DNA of 64,000 bases. Origin: Pyrus communis (taxonomy: Eukaryota > Streptophyta > Magnoliopsida > Rosales > Rosaceae). Within the stretch, counting starts at the first letter, position 1. Every line of letters starts with the position of its first letter. The notes under the pieces are model-generated. The model was given only the letters and a program-made list of their open reading frames with translations, made no database searches and had not been told where the DNA came from. Below, in pieces: positions 12,643 through 23,308 of the stretch. Where the stretch lies: contig NC_084804.1 in NCBI RefSeq assembly GCF_963583255.1, forward strand, positions 26,291,061-26,355,060, in the 5' to 3' direction. Position numbers and translations under genes: made by a program.

Positions 12643-12647
12643 CTTGC
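12643..12647. repeat. Target site duplication of X (left)
   Basis: CTTGC, identical to 23304-23308; both directly abut the LTR termini. Confidence 0.95.
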
Positions 12648-15283
12648 TGATGCGAGAATTACTTGACACTCAAATTAAACCCTCGTTTGACAATTGTAGT
12701 AGAATGGATAAGTGAGGGATCGTTCTAGACCGGGGATTAGGAGGGCTTGCTAAAACCTTCTAAATTGACTTAAAAACATAAAAATACAATATAAAACACT
12801 AAACTAGACTCAAAGAATGTAAAACTAAACTTTAAAACACTAAAACAAATCAAAAGACTCAAAATGCTTTTAAAAACACAAACTAAAATGCTATACTAAA
12901 CTCGAAGAATTCAAAACTAAAATTAAGAAAGATTAAGACTAAGACTTAAACGAAATATGGGGGGATTGATTTTGGACGAATTTAAACTAAAATGGATAGA
13001 TTGTAAAGAAAACAAATTGTAAATATGAAATTGACGGAAATGAATGGATGGTATGGCTAGCTAAGGGGTTCATCTCCATACATGTTACACTTGCATAATA
13101 AAATGATTTCCAATTGCATTTCAATAAACCATGAATTCTCAACACCCCGGGTTAATTAGGTCCGCTTAAATTAACCGTCAAGTTTTCCTTAAGTTAATGA
13201 ATTGGATGATTGCATACGACAACCCAAAGCATTCCTCACAAGTTCCCTACATGAATTGCATAATAGAGAAACAAGCAAGAATCATTAAGCATCATGAAAA
13301 CTATAAGTGTTGACGAGGCATTCGTTACTATGATTGCATGAAACTTATGCCAAGAATTCGTTTAACGCGATTGTTTATAAGCAACCTTCACTACTTGTGA
13401 ATATAAGTTCATAACGATTAGGTGAAACTCACTTATATTCTAGCGTCATATTCATGCATGAAAATTAAGCGCGCATTCTTAATAAACATACATAAATAAG
13501 TTATCAATCAAACGGTTAAACAAATTGAATCCACAACTTATGAAACGCAATTAGAAGTAATCAAATCAAAATGCAAGCATAAACATATATTTCGAATCCC
13601 CCCCTAGCTAAAGGGGGGGTTTAGTTCCTCATACAAAACAAAGAGAATCGAAATTAAACATTGAAATCAAAGAAACGCCTAAACATTCCAACAACTCAAA
13701 CTTGAATTGTACGAACGTTTAGGCCCTCTTCTCTTCCTCTTTATTGTAGCATAAGGTCTAGGGATAATTGGTTTGGGGGATGGAAGTGTGGAATGGAAAA
13801 GGAGTGGTGGAGAAGTGGAAGGGGAATGGAAAAATGGTTGGTGTTTGGATTAGTAGGGAGGGGGGACTCACGGCTAAGGAAAGAATGGAAGTGTTTGAGG
13901 GGTGTTGTGTTGTGAATGAGATGTTTTGAATGATGGGAATGCAAGGGTATTTATAGGAGGAGTGGAGATGTATATGGCTATTTGTTTAAGGTGTTTGTGT
14001 GGAGGAATGATGGAGAATTGCATGTGGAATGGCTGCAATGATGAAGAATGAAAGCTGAAAAATAAAAGGGAAAGCTGGAAATCTGAAAATGCAAATGGGA
14101 ATCTTGAAATGCAAAGGTGGCCACGGTTTTGAGTGTGTTTTGTGTTGGAAATGCATGTGAATGCATGTGAATGTTGTTTGTGTGAAGTGTGTGTGGGTTA
14201 AAGAGTGAATGGTGGTGTAATGATGAAGTGTGATGGCTGAAAATGTCAAGGGAAATGCATGTGATTGCATGGCAAAGAATTTCAGGATGCATGTGTGTGT
14301 TGAATGGTTTCTTGGTGAGGGATGTGGAGTGGTTGAATGTGGTGCAATGATAATGTTTTGTGGCTGAATTGGTGGTGGAATTATGATGGGAGTGCATATG
14401 ATTAAAGAGTGGGAGTGCATGTGGGTGAATGTGAAGGGAATGCATGTGTTGATGACTAGGTTAGTGGGTGGAAATCTGAAAATGGCATAAGGGAATGGGA
14501 GCTCACGGTTTTGAGTTGTTTGTTTGTGTGAAGTGTGTGTGAATGCATGTGAAGATGCTAATAAATAATGCATGTAGGGTTAGGAAATAAAATCATAACT
14601 TAAAGGGAGATGATTAAAGGGTGTTGAAAGGTTTGAAATGCATGTGTTGAATTGGTGGTTGAATGATGAAAGAATAAGTGAATGATTATGATAAGTGTAT
14701 AAGTGAATGATTATGATAAGTGTATGATATGTTAAGTGATAAATGAATGATATGTTAAGTGATAAATGAATGATATGTGGTGAGTGATAAGTGAATGGAA
14801 GTGATAAGTGATAAGTGAATGGAAGTGATAAGTGAATGGTTTGATAAGTGAATGATATGATAAGTGAATGCTTATAATAAATGAATGCTTTAAGTGTTTA
14901 AAATAGGGAACAAAGCCCTTCCTTGCATGGCAAGGAAGGGAGACACAAGGAAACACACGACAATGTCCTAAGGTTGCAAGGAATGTTGTTTTTGTGTTCT
15001 AAAATGCGTAGGAGTCTTCAATGATGCTTAAACATGAGGTCTTTTAGGATTTAACTTTCCTACTTCAAGTCTTTAATTTCGTCCATCCTCTTGGCTCCAA
15101 GCATATGATATCCATTCCAATCTCTAATTTGCTCCAAAAGGCTCCAAAAGGCATCCTTTTGCATACCTTGCCCTTAGAACCTGAAAACACACAAAAGAAG
15201 CATAAAGGACTAAAATAACTAGAGAAACATAACGTAAATGCACGAGAACAAGCCATTTAAGTCGCATGAATATGCTCCTATCA
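12648..15283 (-). mobile_element. X 3' LTR (2636 bp)
   Basis: In sense it runs from 15283 (TGATAGG) to 12648 (GCATCA). TATA box on the minus strand at 13948-13955. U3 holds at least 12 CATGCA words on the sense strand and a low-complexity block of ATAAGTGAATG-type repeats (plus-strand reading, about 14660-14890). The C-rich/G-rich hairpin is near 13599-13620. Only one copy of the CCTAAAC...GTTTAGG hairpin is present, against two in Y LTRs. Confidence 0.95.
13948..13955 (-). promoter_or_regulatory. LTR TATA box (X 3' LTR)
   Basis: TATAAATA on the minus strand. The identical box in the 5' LTR is at 21968-21975. Confidence 0.6.
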
Positions 15284-15296
15284 AATACCCCCACAC
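15284..15296 (-). other. Polypurine tract of X
   Basis: In sense orientation GTGTGGGGGTATT, directly upstream of the 3' LTR start. It is the expected plus-strand priming site. Confidence 0.75.
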
Positions 15297-17070
15297 TTAG
15301 CTTTTGCTAGTCCTCGAGCAAAACAGAAAGAAAAACAAAACAAAACCAAACGAAACAAAACAAGTAAAACACAACCTAAACCTTCCAACAACTGTCTTAG
15401 GGATTTTCAATGCACATGACACGTTAAAAATCATCATTCCCACAGATTTTAGTCATCTTCACACTTAAGTACATTCTTAATCATAGTCACCATATACTAG
15501 TTCACAATTAAGCATTTAAAACCATGTTTTGAATGTAGTAACATGCCTTAGAGAATTTGCTCAATTCCTTACAAGATATGCACTCGATTTTCACACAGAT
15601 TTTCTGACTACACACCCTACACTAGTTATATGTGAGAAGATTGATGTAAACATGTAGACGAACACTCACATATGTTATAACAAGGAAAGCATTTTCTGGA
15701 TTTACGATAATGACATGAATATGATCTCATGAATGGAATGCTACTACTTAGAATGAGAACCAGTGATTCCATAAGCTCATATCAATTTCAAACTCCACAT
15801 TATTGAACACATAACGATCAAGATAGAAGTCAAAGGGGTGTAACGGGGCTAAAGGTGTTTGGCTAACAAAGAAGGTATATGGAAAACAAAGGTTCTTAAA
15901 GAAATAGCGAGCAAAGCATTTGAATTAACGTAGAATTCACTTTTGAATGAAAACTCAACTTTTGAACAAGGGGGAACAAGCTCTTTTTCCTTTCTTTCTT
16001 TTCTTTTCTGTTTTTCTTTTTCATATGTTTTTCACAATTTTTTTTTTTTTTTTTTTCTTTTCTTTTGACTTCTCAAAGCATACATAAACACTTAAAAACA
16101 AAACATTCTCTCCCCCACACTTATTTTCTTTCATAATGTAACTCAAAAGGAATTCAATTAAGTCATGCTCACTATCTATTAAGAACAAGGGTGGGGATGG
16201 TCCTAATCTAGGCTAGGTAAGGGGTGATATGGTTAGCAAAGAAAATAGGTTAAACGAGGCTCAACGGTGTTAAGACTTACAATATATACGAAATATGGGA
16301 AGTAAGGCTATTTGGCTATGGTGGTGGTCACTACACAACTTCTTCTTGAATATGTGTTATGCAAATCAATAACATGCTTTGAATGAAACGGATATAAGTT
16401 CTAGCATTTAGTTCTATCATGATACAATTGCATTCTAAGTAGCAACCAAGCAAGGAATAATGAGATCATTCAACAACTTTTAGAAAACAAAGAATCACAG
16501 AAAATAACTCTCCAAAGAAGGTAATGGCTCGAGTCTCACAGGGTTGTAGCGTTTGTTTGAGTTCCTTCCTTCAAGCATGTTACAAAAACGAATTTTTCTT
16601 TTATGATTGCATGTGAAGTCATACATTATAACCATAACTAAGCATAAACCAAGAGTAAATCAAACTTTTCTCTATGTTTATAACTCTTTTTAACAGTCAT
16701 GCAATTACAAACCAAATCCTTATCATTGTGTTGGAAGGTACCCTAAGACACAAACTCACAAAAACGACTCAAAACACTCTTTTTAGGCTTTTCAAAACAA
16801 TTTTTCAAATTTTTATGTGCTTTTCGGAGTTATAAAAACAAAACATACTAAAACACTCTAAAACAACTTAAAAACACCTTAAAACAGCAAGGAACAACAT
16901 TTGAAGTTATGGGTGATAAAATCCCACGAATTTGCATTAACAACATTAGTTACCCCCCCACATTTAAATCAAACATTGTCCTCAATGTTTTAAGCATAGA
17001 TTCACACAAAACATAAGTAATCACACAAACAACAACTAAACATACTAAACATGGCAGAATGTAATTAACA
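15297..17070 (-). other. X 3' untranslated region
   Basis: No supported gene. Two further (A/G)TGTGGGGG motifs (sense) lie at about 16112-16120 and 16953-16963, spaced about 830 bp. A T-run on the plus strand (about 16029-16058; A-rich in sense) follows the middle motif. Confidence 0.7.
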
Positions 17071-17849
17071 AAGAGAAGAGTTTAGGGACGCAAATCTGGT
17101 TATGGAGTGTAAATTCCCTCTTCTCTTTGTTGATTGCATTGAGGCTTGATCTTGATGATTCCACAGGCTTACTCTCGAACTGGTTTCCGCCCATCATTGA
17201 TTTTCCTTTGTGCTACTTCTTGAACTGGGCAGCAGGATGGTTCTTTTGGTCTCCCCCGAAGGTCTGAGCATACCCTTTTGGTCTGTTTCTTTGTTCAATC
17301 TTTCCAATTCGTATTGAAAAGGGTTGGAGGATAACTCAGCCTATGTTTGTCTCCACATGCTTCAATGTATCATTTTCACTTGCCTTACTCGCTCCCCTTT
17401 GCAGAAGTGGTCCCTTCTCCGGAAGTGTATCAACCGTTGAAGATGACTACTCGAGAGCAACGCTAGGTAAGCAATCAGGAATAGATTCCAGGCAGTTGGC
17501 TCCAGATCGGAAGATTGACTCCAAGTGCCGGCTGATTGCTTATTTTACTTTGCCATGCGAGTAAGAACAAGGACAAAGAAAAAGACAGGGAAAGAGCATG
17601 ATATGAGATACTTTTGCTTTTGACCTTGATGATATGAGATACCTTTGCTTTGAAGAAGCGGTGGATGAATCAGCACATGCTTCAATCCGCCGTTTCCTCC
17701 TGGGTCATATGTACTCCAGGCATCTGGTATCATCTTTGGGGAAGAAGAAAGAATTGAGTATTTTGAAAGGCCTTGCTGGGAGTGCGCCCTCAGAGGTGAG
17801 GGAGAGTTGGGCATTTTCTTCAGGTTTGCCCTGCCATAAAAGACGAAGG
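17071..17849. other. asORF module, distal non-coding part (copy B)
   Basis: Colinear (inverted) with 4401-5160 and 52720-53480. Short overlapping frames exist on both strands, but the sense-strand frame has no ATG and shifts frame relative to the Y2 copy, so I do not call a gene. Confidence 0.5.
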
Positions 17850-18401
17850 TCGACATATATAGAGATAATATCAAGTGGTGGTACTTTTTACCTTTGTCGA
17901 CAAACGTTTTGATCCCGCAACTCCGGCTTTTTGAAATAGTGGCGCCTCTTCGATCTTTGAATTCGGCTCTTCGATTTCTGAGCAGGCGCCCCTTCGATTT
18001 CTGAACGACGCCCCTTCGCTTTCTGAACGACACGTGGTAATGCAGATGTGGCTCCTTTTGACAAAGCTGCACGCGTTTTCTGAAAAGCAGAGAAAGCGTC
18101 GCCGAACTTTGCGCTTGTCGGCTAAAGATATGTAGTTGCGGTGATGGCCTCCACGTGTTCTCTGAAAAGAAGAAATCTTTTGACAAAGCTGCACGCGTCT
18201 TCTGAAAAGCAGAGAAAGCGTCGCCAAAATTACGCCGGAAATTCCGGCTTTTTGAATCGGTGGACGCGTCGCCTTTGCTTTTTTATTGAGCTATCGATCA
18301 CCACAACAAACACACTCTGAAGATTTCCCATTCTTGAAAATCGACTCCGACCCTTTGAAAATTTACTCCATCAACCCCTATTTTTGAACACTTTTGAAAA
18401 A
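17850..18401. promoter_or_regulatory. Divergent promoter-like module, copy B
   Basis: In plus coordinates: CATATATAG at 17854-17862 (CTATATATG in element sense), CACGTG at 18031-18036 and 18152-18157, two copies of the ~50-base repeat ending in GAGAAAGCGTCGCC (about 18057-18105 and 18178-18225), palindrome GCCGGAAATTCCGGC at 18234-18248, then the asORF ATG at 18402. The G-boxes thus lie between the asORF start and a TATA box pointing the other way. Confidence 0.55.
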
Positions 18402-19073
18402 ATGGCAAACTCATCGAACCTTAGCTTGGAATTGAGCCTTAGCAGTGATACGGGCGCGCCGCGTCAAGGTAATGTATGGCGCCCTTCTTTTTTATCTCCT
18501 AACGGTCCTCTTTCAGGTGAAGACTCTGTGATGCAGGACGCCACAACAGCTACAATAGTAGCTAGGAACCTCCTCACTCCGAAGGATAGTAGGCTGCTGT
18601 CAGGACGGTCCGATGAGTTGGCCGTTCAAGAGTCCCTCGCACTTAGTGTTCAGTGTGCGAGCTCTGTGTCCAACATGGGCCTACGCCTGCTTGCTCGGTC
18701 CCGCCAAGTGGAATCGTTGATGGCAGAGGTGGAAAGACTTAAGCAAGAGATCCAGCAGCTTAAGTACGAGAATAGAAGTTTGCATGTGCTTGCAAATAAC
18801 TATTCGTCGGGGATGAAGAGGAAGCTTGATGAGCTGCAAGAATCTGAGGGTCGAATTCACAGTGACCGTCAAAGGCTTGCGTCTTATCTCCAGAGGCACC
18901 TTTTTCCTGGGTCATCCAGCGCTTGGCCAAGTATTGAGGCTTGGAATGCTCTAGCTCCGATGCCTCCCGCTCCGATGGCTTCCGCTCCGATGCCTCCCGC
19001 TTCTATGCCTCCCACTTCTGCGCCTTCCACTTCTGCGCCTCGTAGTGGGGCTTCACGTAAACAACCTTTGTGA
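18402..19073 (+). CDS. asORF protein: EAR-like motif plus leucine zipper (copy B, X element)
   Basis: A 223-residue frame antisense to the element's gag-like ORF. I chose ATG 18402 because it matches the start in the Y2 copy; a longer frame from an upstream TTG is not conserved. Visible parts: residues 6-13 NLSLELSL, an LxLxL EAR-type motif; a Leu-rich helical stretch ~65-100; a leucine zipper L106-x6-L113-x6-L120-x6-L127 inside a charged coiled coil (about 100-150); and a low-complexity Pro/Ala/Ser/Met tail from ~190. There is no retroviral enzyme signature or signal peptide. Against the Y2 copy I counted by eye 24 synonymous and 10 amino-acid-changing codons over ~188 codons, which points to purifying selection. 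EAR motifs recruit TOPLESS-type corepressors in plant proteins; that role here is inference. Antisense extra ORFs are known in some Tat-lineage elements such as Grande, but homology to those is not established. Confidence 0.8.
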   Translation: MANSSNLSLELSLSSDTGAPRQGNVWRPSFLSPNGPLSGEDSVMQDATTATIVARNLLTPKDSRLLSGRSDELAVQESLALSVQCASSVSNMGLRLLARSRQVESLMAEVERLKQEIQQLKYENRSLHVLANNYSSGMKRKLDELQESEGRIHSDRQRLASYLQRHLFPGSSSAWPSIEAWNALAPMPPAPMASAPMPPASMPPTSAPSTSAPRSGASRKQPL

Positions 19074-19103
19074 AGCTCCACCTTTCTCCATGTTTAGTAT
19101 CTT

Positions 19104-19105
<2 letters not shown>

Positions 19106-19141
<36 letters not shown>
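19106..19141 (-). repeat. Poly-A tract in sense (T-run on plus strand)
   Basis: A 36-base T homopolymer between the end of the antisense ORF and the end of the sense gag-like ORF, so it lies where the two convergent frames meet. Confidence 0.9.
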
Positions 19142-19143
<2 letters not shown>

Positions 19144-19157
19144 TAACATAAATAAAA

Positions 19158-20492
19158 TCAAACGGCATGGAATTTATCTTTGAATGGGCGGTGATACTTG
19201 AAATGATCCGGTAATAGTTTAAATTCCAGATTGGGTGCCTGAATCATTAACCACATGTTAGTATAAAAGAAAATTGAAATTCGGGGAGGCGGCTTACCTG
19301 TGTGCTCCAAAATGAACTCCAGAATAAACACCCATTCGAAAGTTATGACTTGTCCCGTGTCATAAAATCCAACTTCCTTGGGAATTGTGGTTTCAAATTT
19401 GTCCTCTTTGATGCCTTCTACATCTTCTCCAGCCACTACCTTCTCTTGAATCATTCTTCTTGGTGTACAAAGTCCTTTGAAGAATTCAACACCATCTAAA
19501 ACTTGCTGTGTTGCACCAAGAATTTGAATAGCATTTTGCACCTTTGGGAAGGCTTCCACGATGTCCTTTTTACTCTCTTCTTGGTTGGGAATCAAAAACC
19601 TGCTAGGAAAAGGGACATTGGGTGGAATAACATCAGAATAACATGAAATTGGGACGTCCTTACTGGTGGTGGGTGGTTTAGAGGGCTTAGGGGGCTGCGG
19701 CAAGGGTTGTTCTACCCTTGCCGTGTGCATGTCTTCTTCCTCCTCCTCAATTAGCAGCTCTTCATCCACTTCTAGGCTATGTTTGGACATTTTTAGGTCA
19801 GCTCCAACCTCCATAGCACTTCCCAAAGTGATAGCATTATGGATTTCAAAATCTTCCTTCGAGTTTTCAATAGTTGAGTTGGAAAGTTCACTTTGCTCTT
19901 GAATTTGTTTCATGAACTCCATAATCTGCCCAAATTGCTCGTCCAATTTACCCAACTTCTTGTCTTGATTTTGTTCGTCCTGCGTCAAAGAGGTTAGTAA
20001 TTGAAAATTTTTATCATTATCCATGGACATACTTGAACTTGATTGGAATTGTTGTGGGGGAGGTTGTGGTGGCTGCATAGGTGTTGTATTGAACTCCTCA
20101 TATGGTTGCCAATATGCTTCTTGTTGAGCCTCCTTGGCTTGATTTTGTGACCCCTGCGCCAAAGAATTTATTTCATTAAGAATTTGAATATAATCTACTG
20201 GCGAACTTGAATTTAATTGAGCATATTGCATATGAAGTTGTGGTGGCTGCATAGGTCTTGAATAGAACTCCTCATATGGTTGCCAATATGCTTCACGTTG
20301 AACTTGTTGATCTTCCCACCATATAGAGTTTGAATGATCCCTCCAATCTCTTTGTGGACATTGATTGGCTTGAAATCCTTGCCTATATGAAGCACCAAAT
20401 GTAGGGACACTCTGCATTGTGGTCCTTTCGGCATACGGCGACAATTTAGAAGTAAGATTTGCCAATTGAGCTTGAATGCTAGCAAAATCCAT
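19158..20492 (-). CDS. X element gag-linker ORF (444 aa, no capsid or enzymes)
   Basis: A single frame from ATG 20492 to a stop at 19158, about 150 bases after the PBS. The first residues (IQAQLANLTSKL) align with Y gag just after the capsid region ([12 protein letters not shown], about residue 300). It then keeps only linker-type sequence. An EAYWQPYEEF...PMQPPQ segment is repeated twice (about residues 67-82 and 125-140). A coiled-coil-like stretch around 160-190 corresponds to the Y QIGQISEF region, an acidic run lies at ~245-255, and PNVPFPSRF matches Y just before protease. The C-terminus (LEFKLLPDHFKYH) matches Y just upstream of reverse transcriptase. Capsid, CCHC knuckle, protease and all pol domains are missing. 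A uniform open frame in a very young element suggests it is or recently was translated; its function is unknown. Confidence 0.75.
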   Translation of the reverse strand: MDFASIQAQLANLTSKLSPYAERTTMQSVPTFGASYRQGFQANQCPQRDWRDHSNSIWWEDQQVQREAYWQPYEEFYSRPMQPPQLHMQYAQLNSSSPVDYIQILNEINSLAQGSQNQAKEAQQEAYWQPYEEFNTTPMQPPQPPPQQFQSSSSMSMDNDKNFQLLTSLTQDEQNQDKKLGKLDEQFGQIMEFMKQIQEQSELSNSTIENSKEDFEIHNAITLGSAMEVGADLKMSKHSLEVDEELLIEEEEEDMHTARVEQPLPQPPKPSKPPTTSKDVPISCYSDVIPPNVPFPSRFLIPNQEESKKDIVEAFPKVQNAIQILGATQQVLDGVEFFKGLCTPRRMIQEKVVAGEDVEGIKEDKFETTIPKEVGFYDTGQVITFEWVFILEFILEHTGKPPPRISIFFYTNMWLMIQAPNLEFKLLPDHFKYHRPFKDKFHAV

Positions 20493-20625
20493 ATCTTACT
20501 TCTCTAGTACCTAAAAAGAAAGAGAACTAAATCAAAAATCAAAAGTAACAACAAACAAAGAAAACAACACTAAGTTAGAAACTAAAACGAAAACAACTAA
20601 ACCAAAAAAAAAGAAAAGAACTAAG

Positions 20626-20647
20626 GGATTAGCAAAGTTGCTAATCC
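20626..20647 (-). other. PBS-adjacent hairpin (X)
   Basis: A near-perfect palindrome with 10-base arms GGATTAGCAA / TTGCTAATCC, overlapping the last bases of the PBS. The same structure is at 40423-40444, 45289-45310 and next to 59613. Confidence 0.7.
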
Positions 20648-20662
20648 CCGGCAACGGCGCCA
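20645..20662 (-). other. Primer-binding site, tRNA-Asp (X)
   Basis: TGGCGCCGTTGCCGGGGA on the minus strand, complementary to the 3' 18 bases of plant tRNA-Asp including CCA, five bases inside the LTR end. Confidence 0.9.
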
Positions 20663-20667
20663 AAATT

Positions 20668-23303
20668 TGATGCGAGAATTACTTGACACTCAAATTAAAC
20701 CCTCGTTTGACAATTGTAGTAGAATGGATAAGTGAGGGATCGTTCTAGACCGGGGATTAGGAGGGCTTGCTAAAACCTTCTAAATTGACTTAAAAACATA
20801 AAAATACAATATAAAACACTAAACTAGACTCAAAGAATGTAAAACTAAACTTTAAAACACTAAAACAAATCAAAAGACTCAAAATGCTTTTAAAAACACA
20901 AACTAAAATGCTATACTAAACTCGAAGAATTCAAAACTAAAAATAAGAAAGATTAAGACTAAGACTTAAACGAAATATGGGGGGATTGATTTTGGACGAA
21001 TTTAAACTAAAATGGATAGATTGTAAAGAAAACAAATTGTAAATATGAAATTGACGGAAATGAATGGATGGTATGGCTAGCTAAGGGGTTCATCTCCATA
21101 CATGTTACACTTGCATAATAAAATGATTTCCAATTGCATTTCAATAAACCATGAATTCTCAACACCCCGGGTTAATTAGGTCCGCTTAAATTAACCGTCA
21201 AGTTTTCCTTAAGTTAATGAATTGGATGATTGCATACGACAACCCAAAGCATTCCTCACAAGTTCCCTACATGAATTGCATAATAGAGAAACAAGCAAGA
21301 ATCATTAAGCATCATGAAAACTATAAGTGTTGACGAGGCATTCGTTACTATGATTGCATGAAACTTATGCCAAGAATTCGTTTAACGCGATTGTTTATAA
21401 GCAACCTTCACTACTTGTGAATATAAGTTCATAACGATTAGGTGAAACTCACTTATATTCTAGCGTCATATTCATGCATGAAAATTAAGCGCGCATTCTT
21501 AATAAACATACATAAATAAGTTATCAATCAAACGGTTAAACAAATTGAATCCACAACTTATGAAACGCAATTAGAAGTAATCAAATCAAAATGCAAGCAT
21601 AAACATATATTTCGAATCCCCCCCTAGCTAAAGGGGGGGTTTAGTTCCTCATACAAAACAAAGAGAATCGAAATTAAACATTGAAATCAAAGAAACGCCT
21701 AAACATTCCAACAACTCAAACTTGAATTGTACGAACGTTTAGGCCCTCTTCTCTTCCTCTTTATTGTAGCATAAGGTCTAGGGATAATTGGTTTGGGGGA
21801 TGGAAGTGTGGAATGGAAAAGGAGTGGTGGAGAAGTGGAAGGGGAATGGAAAAATGGTTGGTGTTTGGATTAGTAGGGAGGGGGGACTCACGGCTAAGGA
21901 AAGAATGGAAGTGTTTGAGGGGTGTTGTGTTGTGAATGAGATGTTTTGAATGATGGGAATGCAAGGGTATTTATAGGAGGAGTGGAGATGTATATGGCTA
22001 TTTGTTTAAGGTGTTTGTGTGGAGGAATGATGGAGAATTGCATGTGGAATGGCTGCAATGATGAAGAATGAAAGCTGAAAAATAAAAGGGAAAGCTGGAA
22101 ATCTGAAAATGCAAATGGGAATCTTGAAATGCAAAGGTGGCCACGGTTTTGAGTGTGTTTTGTGTTGGAAATGCATGTGAATGCATGTGAATGTTGTTTG
22201 TGTGAAGTGTGTGTGGGTTAAAGAGTGAATGGTGGTGTAATGATGAAGTGTGATGGCTGAAAATGTCAAGGGAAATGCATGTGATTGCATGGCAAAGAAT
22301 TTCAGGATGCATGTGTGTGTTGAATGGTTTCTTGGTGAGGGATGTGGAGTGGTTGAATGTGGTGCAATGATAATGTTTTGTGGCTGAATTGGTGGTGGAA
22401 TTATGATGGGAGTGCATATGATTAAAGAGTGGGAGTGCATGTGGGTGAATGTGAAGGGAATGCATGTATTGATGACTAGGTTAGTGGGTGGAAATCTGAA
22501 AATGGCATAAGGGAATGGGAGCTCACGGTTTTGAGTTGTTTGTTTGTGTGAAGTGTGTGTGAATGCATGTGAAGATGCTAATAAATAATGCATGTAGGGT
22601 TAGGAAATAAAATCATAACTTAAAGGGAGATGATTAAAGGGTGTTGAAAGGTTTGAAATGCATGTGTTGAATTGGTGGTTGAATGATGAAAGAATAAGTG
22701 AATGATTATGATAAGTGTATAAGTGAATGATTATGATAAGTGTATGATATGTTAAGTGATAAATGAATGATATGTTAAGTGATAAATGAATGATATGTGG
22801 TGAGTGATAAGTGAATGGAAGTGATAAGTGATAAGTGAATGGAAGTGATAAGTGAATGGTTTGATAAGTGAATGATATGATAAGTGAATGCTTATAATAA
22901 ATGAATGCTTTAAGTGTTTAAAATAGGGAACAAAGCCCTTCCTTGCATGGCAAGGAAGGGAGACACAAGGAAACACACGACAATGTCCTAAGGTTGCAAG
23001 GAATGTTGTTTTTGTGTTCTAAAATGCGTAGGAGTCTTCAATGATGCTTAAACATGAGGTCTTTTAGGATTTAACTTTCCTACTTCAAGTCTTTAATTTC
23101 GTCCATCCTCTTGGCTCCAAGCATATGATATCCATTCCAATCTCTAATTTGCTCCAAAAGGCTCCAAAAGGCATCCTTTTGCATACCTTGCCCTTAGAAC
23201 CTGAAAACACACAAAAGAAGCATAAAGGACTAAAATAACTAGAGAAACATAACGTAAATGCACGAGAACAAGCCATTTAAGTCGCATGAATATGCTCCTA
23301 TCA
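20668..23303 (-). mobile_element. X 5' LTR (2636 bp)
   Basis: In sense from 23303 to 20668, the same length as the 3' LTR and almost identical to it. TATA box on the minus strand at 21968-21975. GCATCA is followed by AATTT and the PBS. Confidence 0.95.
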
Positions 23304-23308
23304 CTTGC
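23304..23308. repeat. Target site duplication of X (right)
   Basis: CTTGC, after which the interrupted Z LTR continues. Confidence 0.95.

Larger units (their letters stand above)
11390..12647 (+). mobile_element. Z 5' LTR, first part
   Basis: Starts TGATAGGAGCAT at 11390. Its first ~250 bp are near-identical to the 3' LTR at 27982. It is rich in the word GCCG(C/T). A TATA-type TATATAA lies at 12191-12197. The X element is inserted after the CTTGC at 12643-12647. Confidence 0.85.
12648..23303 (-). mobile_element. X element: complete, very young non-autonomous Athila-type element
   Basis: Two LTRs of exactly 2636 bp (12648-15283 and 20668-23303) flank 5384 bp. The TSD CTTGC is at 12643-12647 and 23304-23308. 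By eye I found only two substitutions between the LTRs (near 12923/20943 and 14438/22458) and no indel, which means a very recent insertion. In sense order it carries PBS, a 444-residue gag-linker frame, a poly-A tract, the antisense ORF with its module, the 3' UTR and the PPT. It has no capsid, protease, reverse transcriptase or integrase, so it must be mobilised in trans. Confidence 0.95.

Noticed and set aside
13986..14573. Long His/Thr/Ser-rich open frames in U3 (also at 22006, 61093, 7757, 57556 and elsewhere)
   Set aside because: They follow from G-poor, CATGCA- and CACATT-rich LTR sequence. They overlap each other in several frames, contain no domain, and lie in the promoter part of LTRs.
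18384..18401. Longer N-terminus for the X asORF from a TTG
   Set aside because: The Y2 copy starts at the ATG equivalent to 18402, and the upstream residues are not preserved there.
19106..19141. Poly-A tract as a mark of a processed pseudogene or LINE/SINE insertion
   Set aside because: No TSD or retroposed body is attached to it. It sits between two frames of the X element, and comparable A tracts occur in the 3' UTRs of the family.
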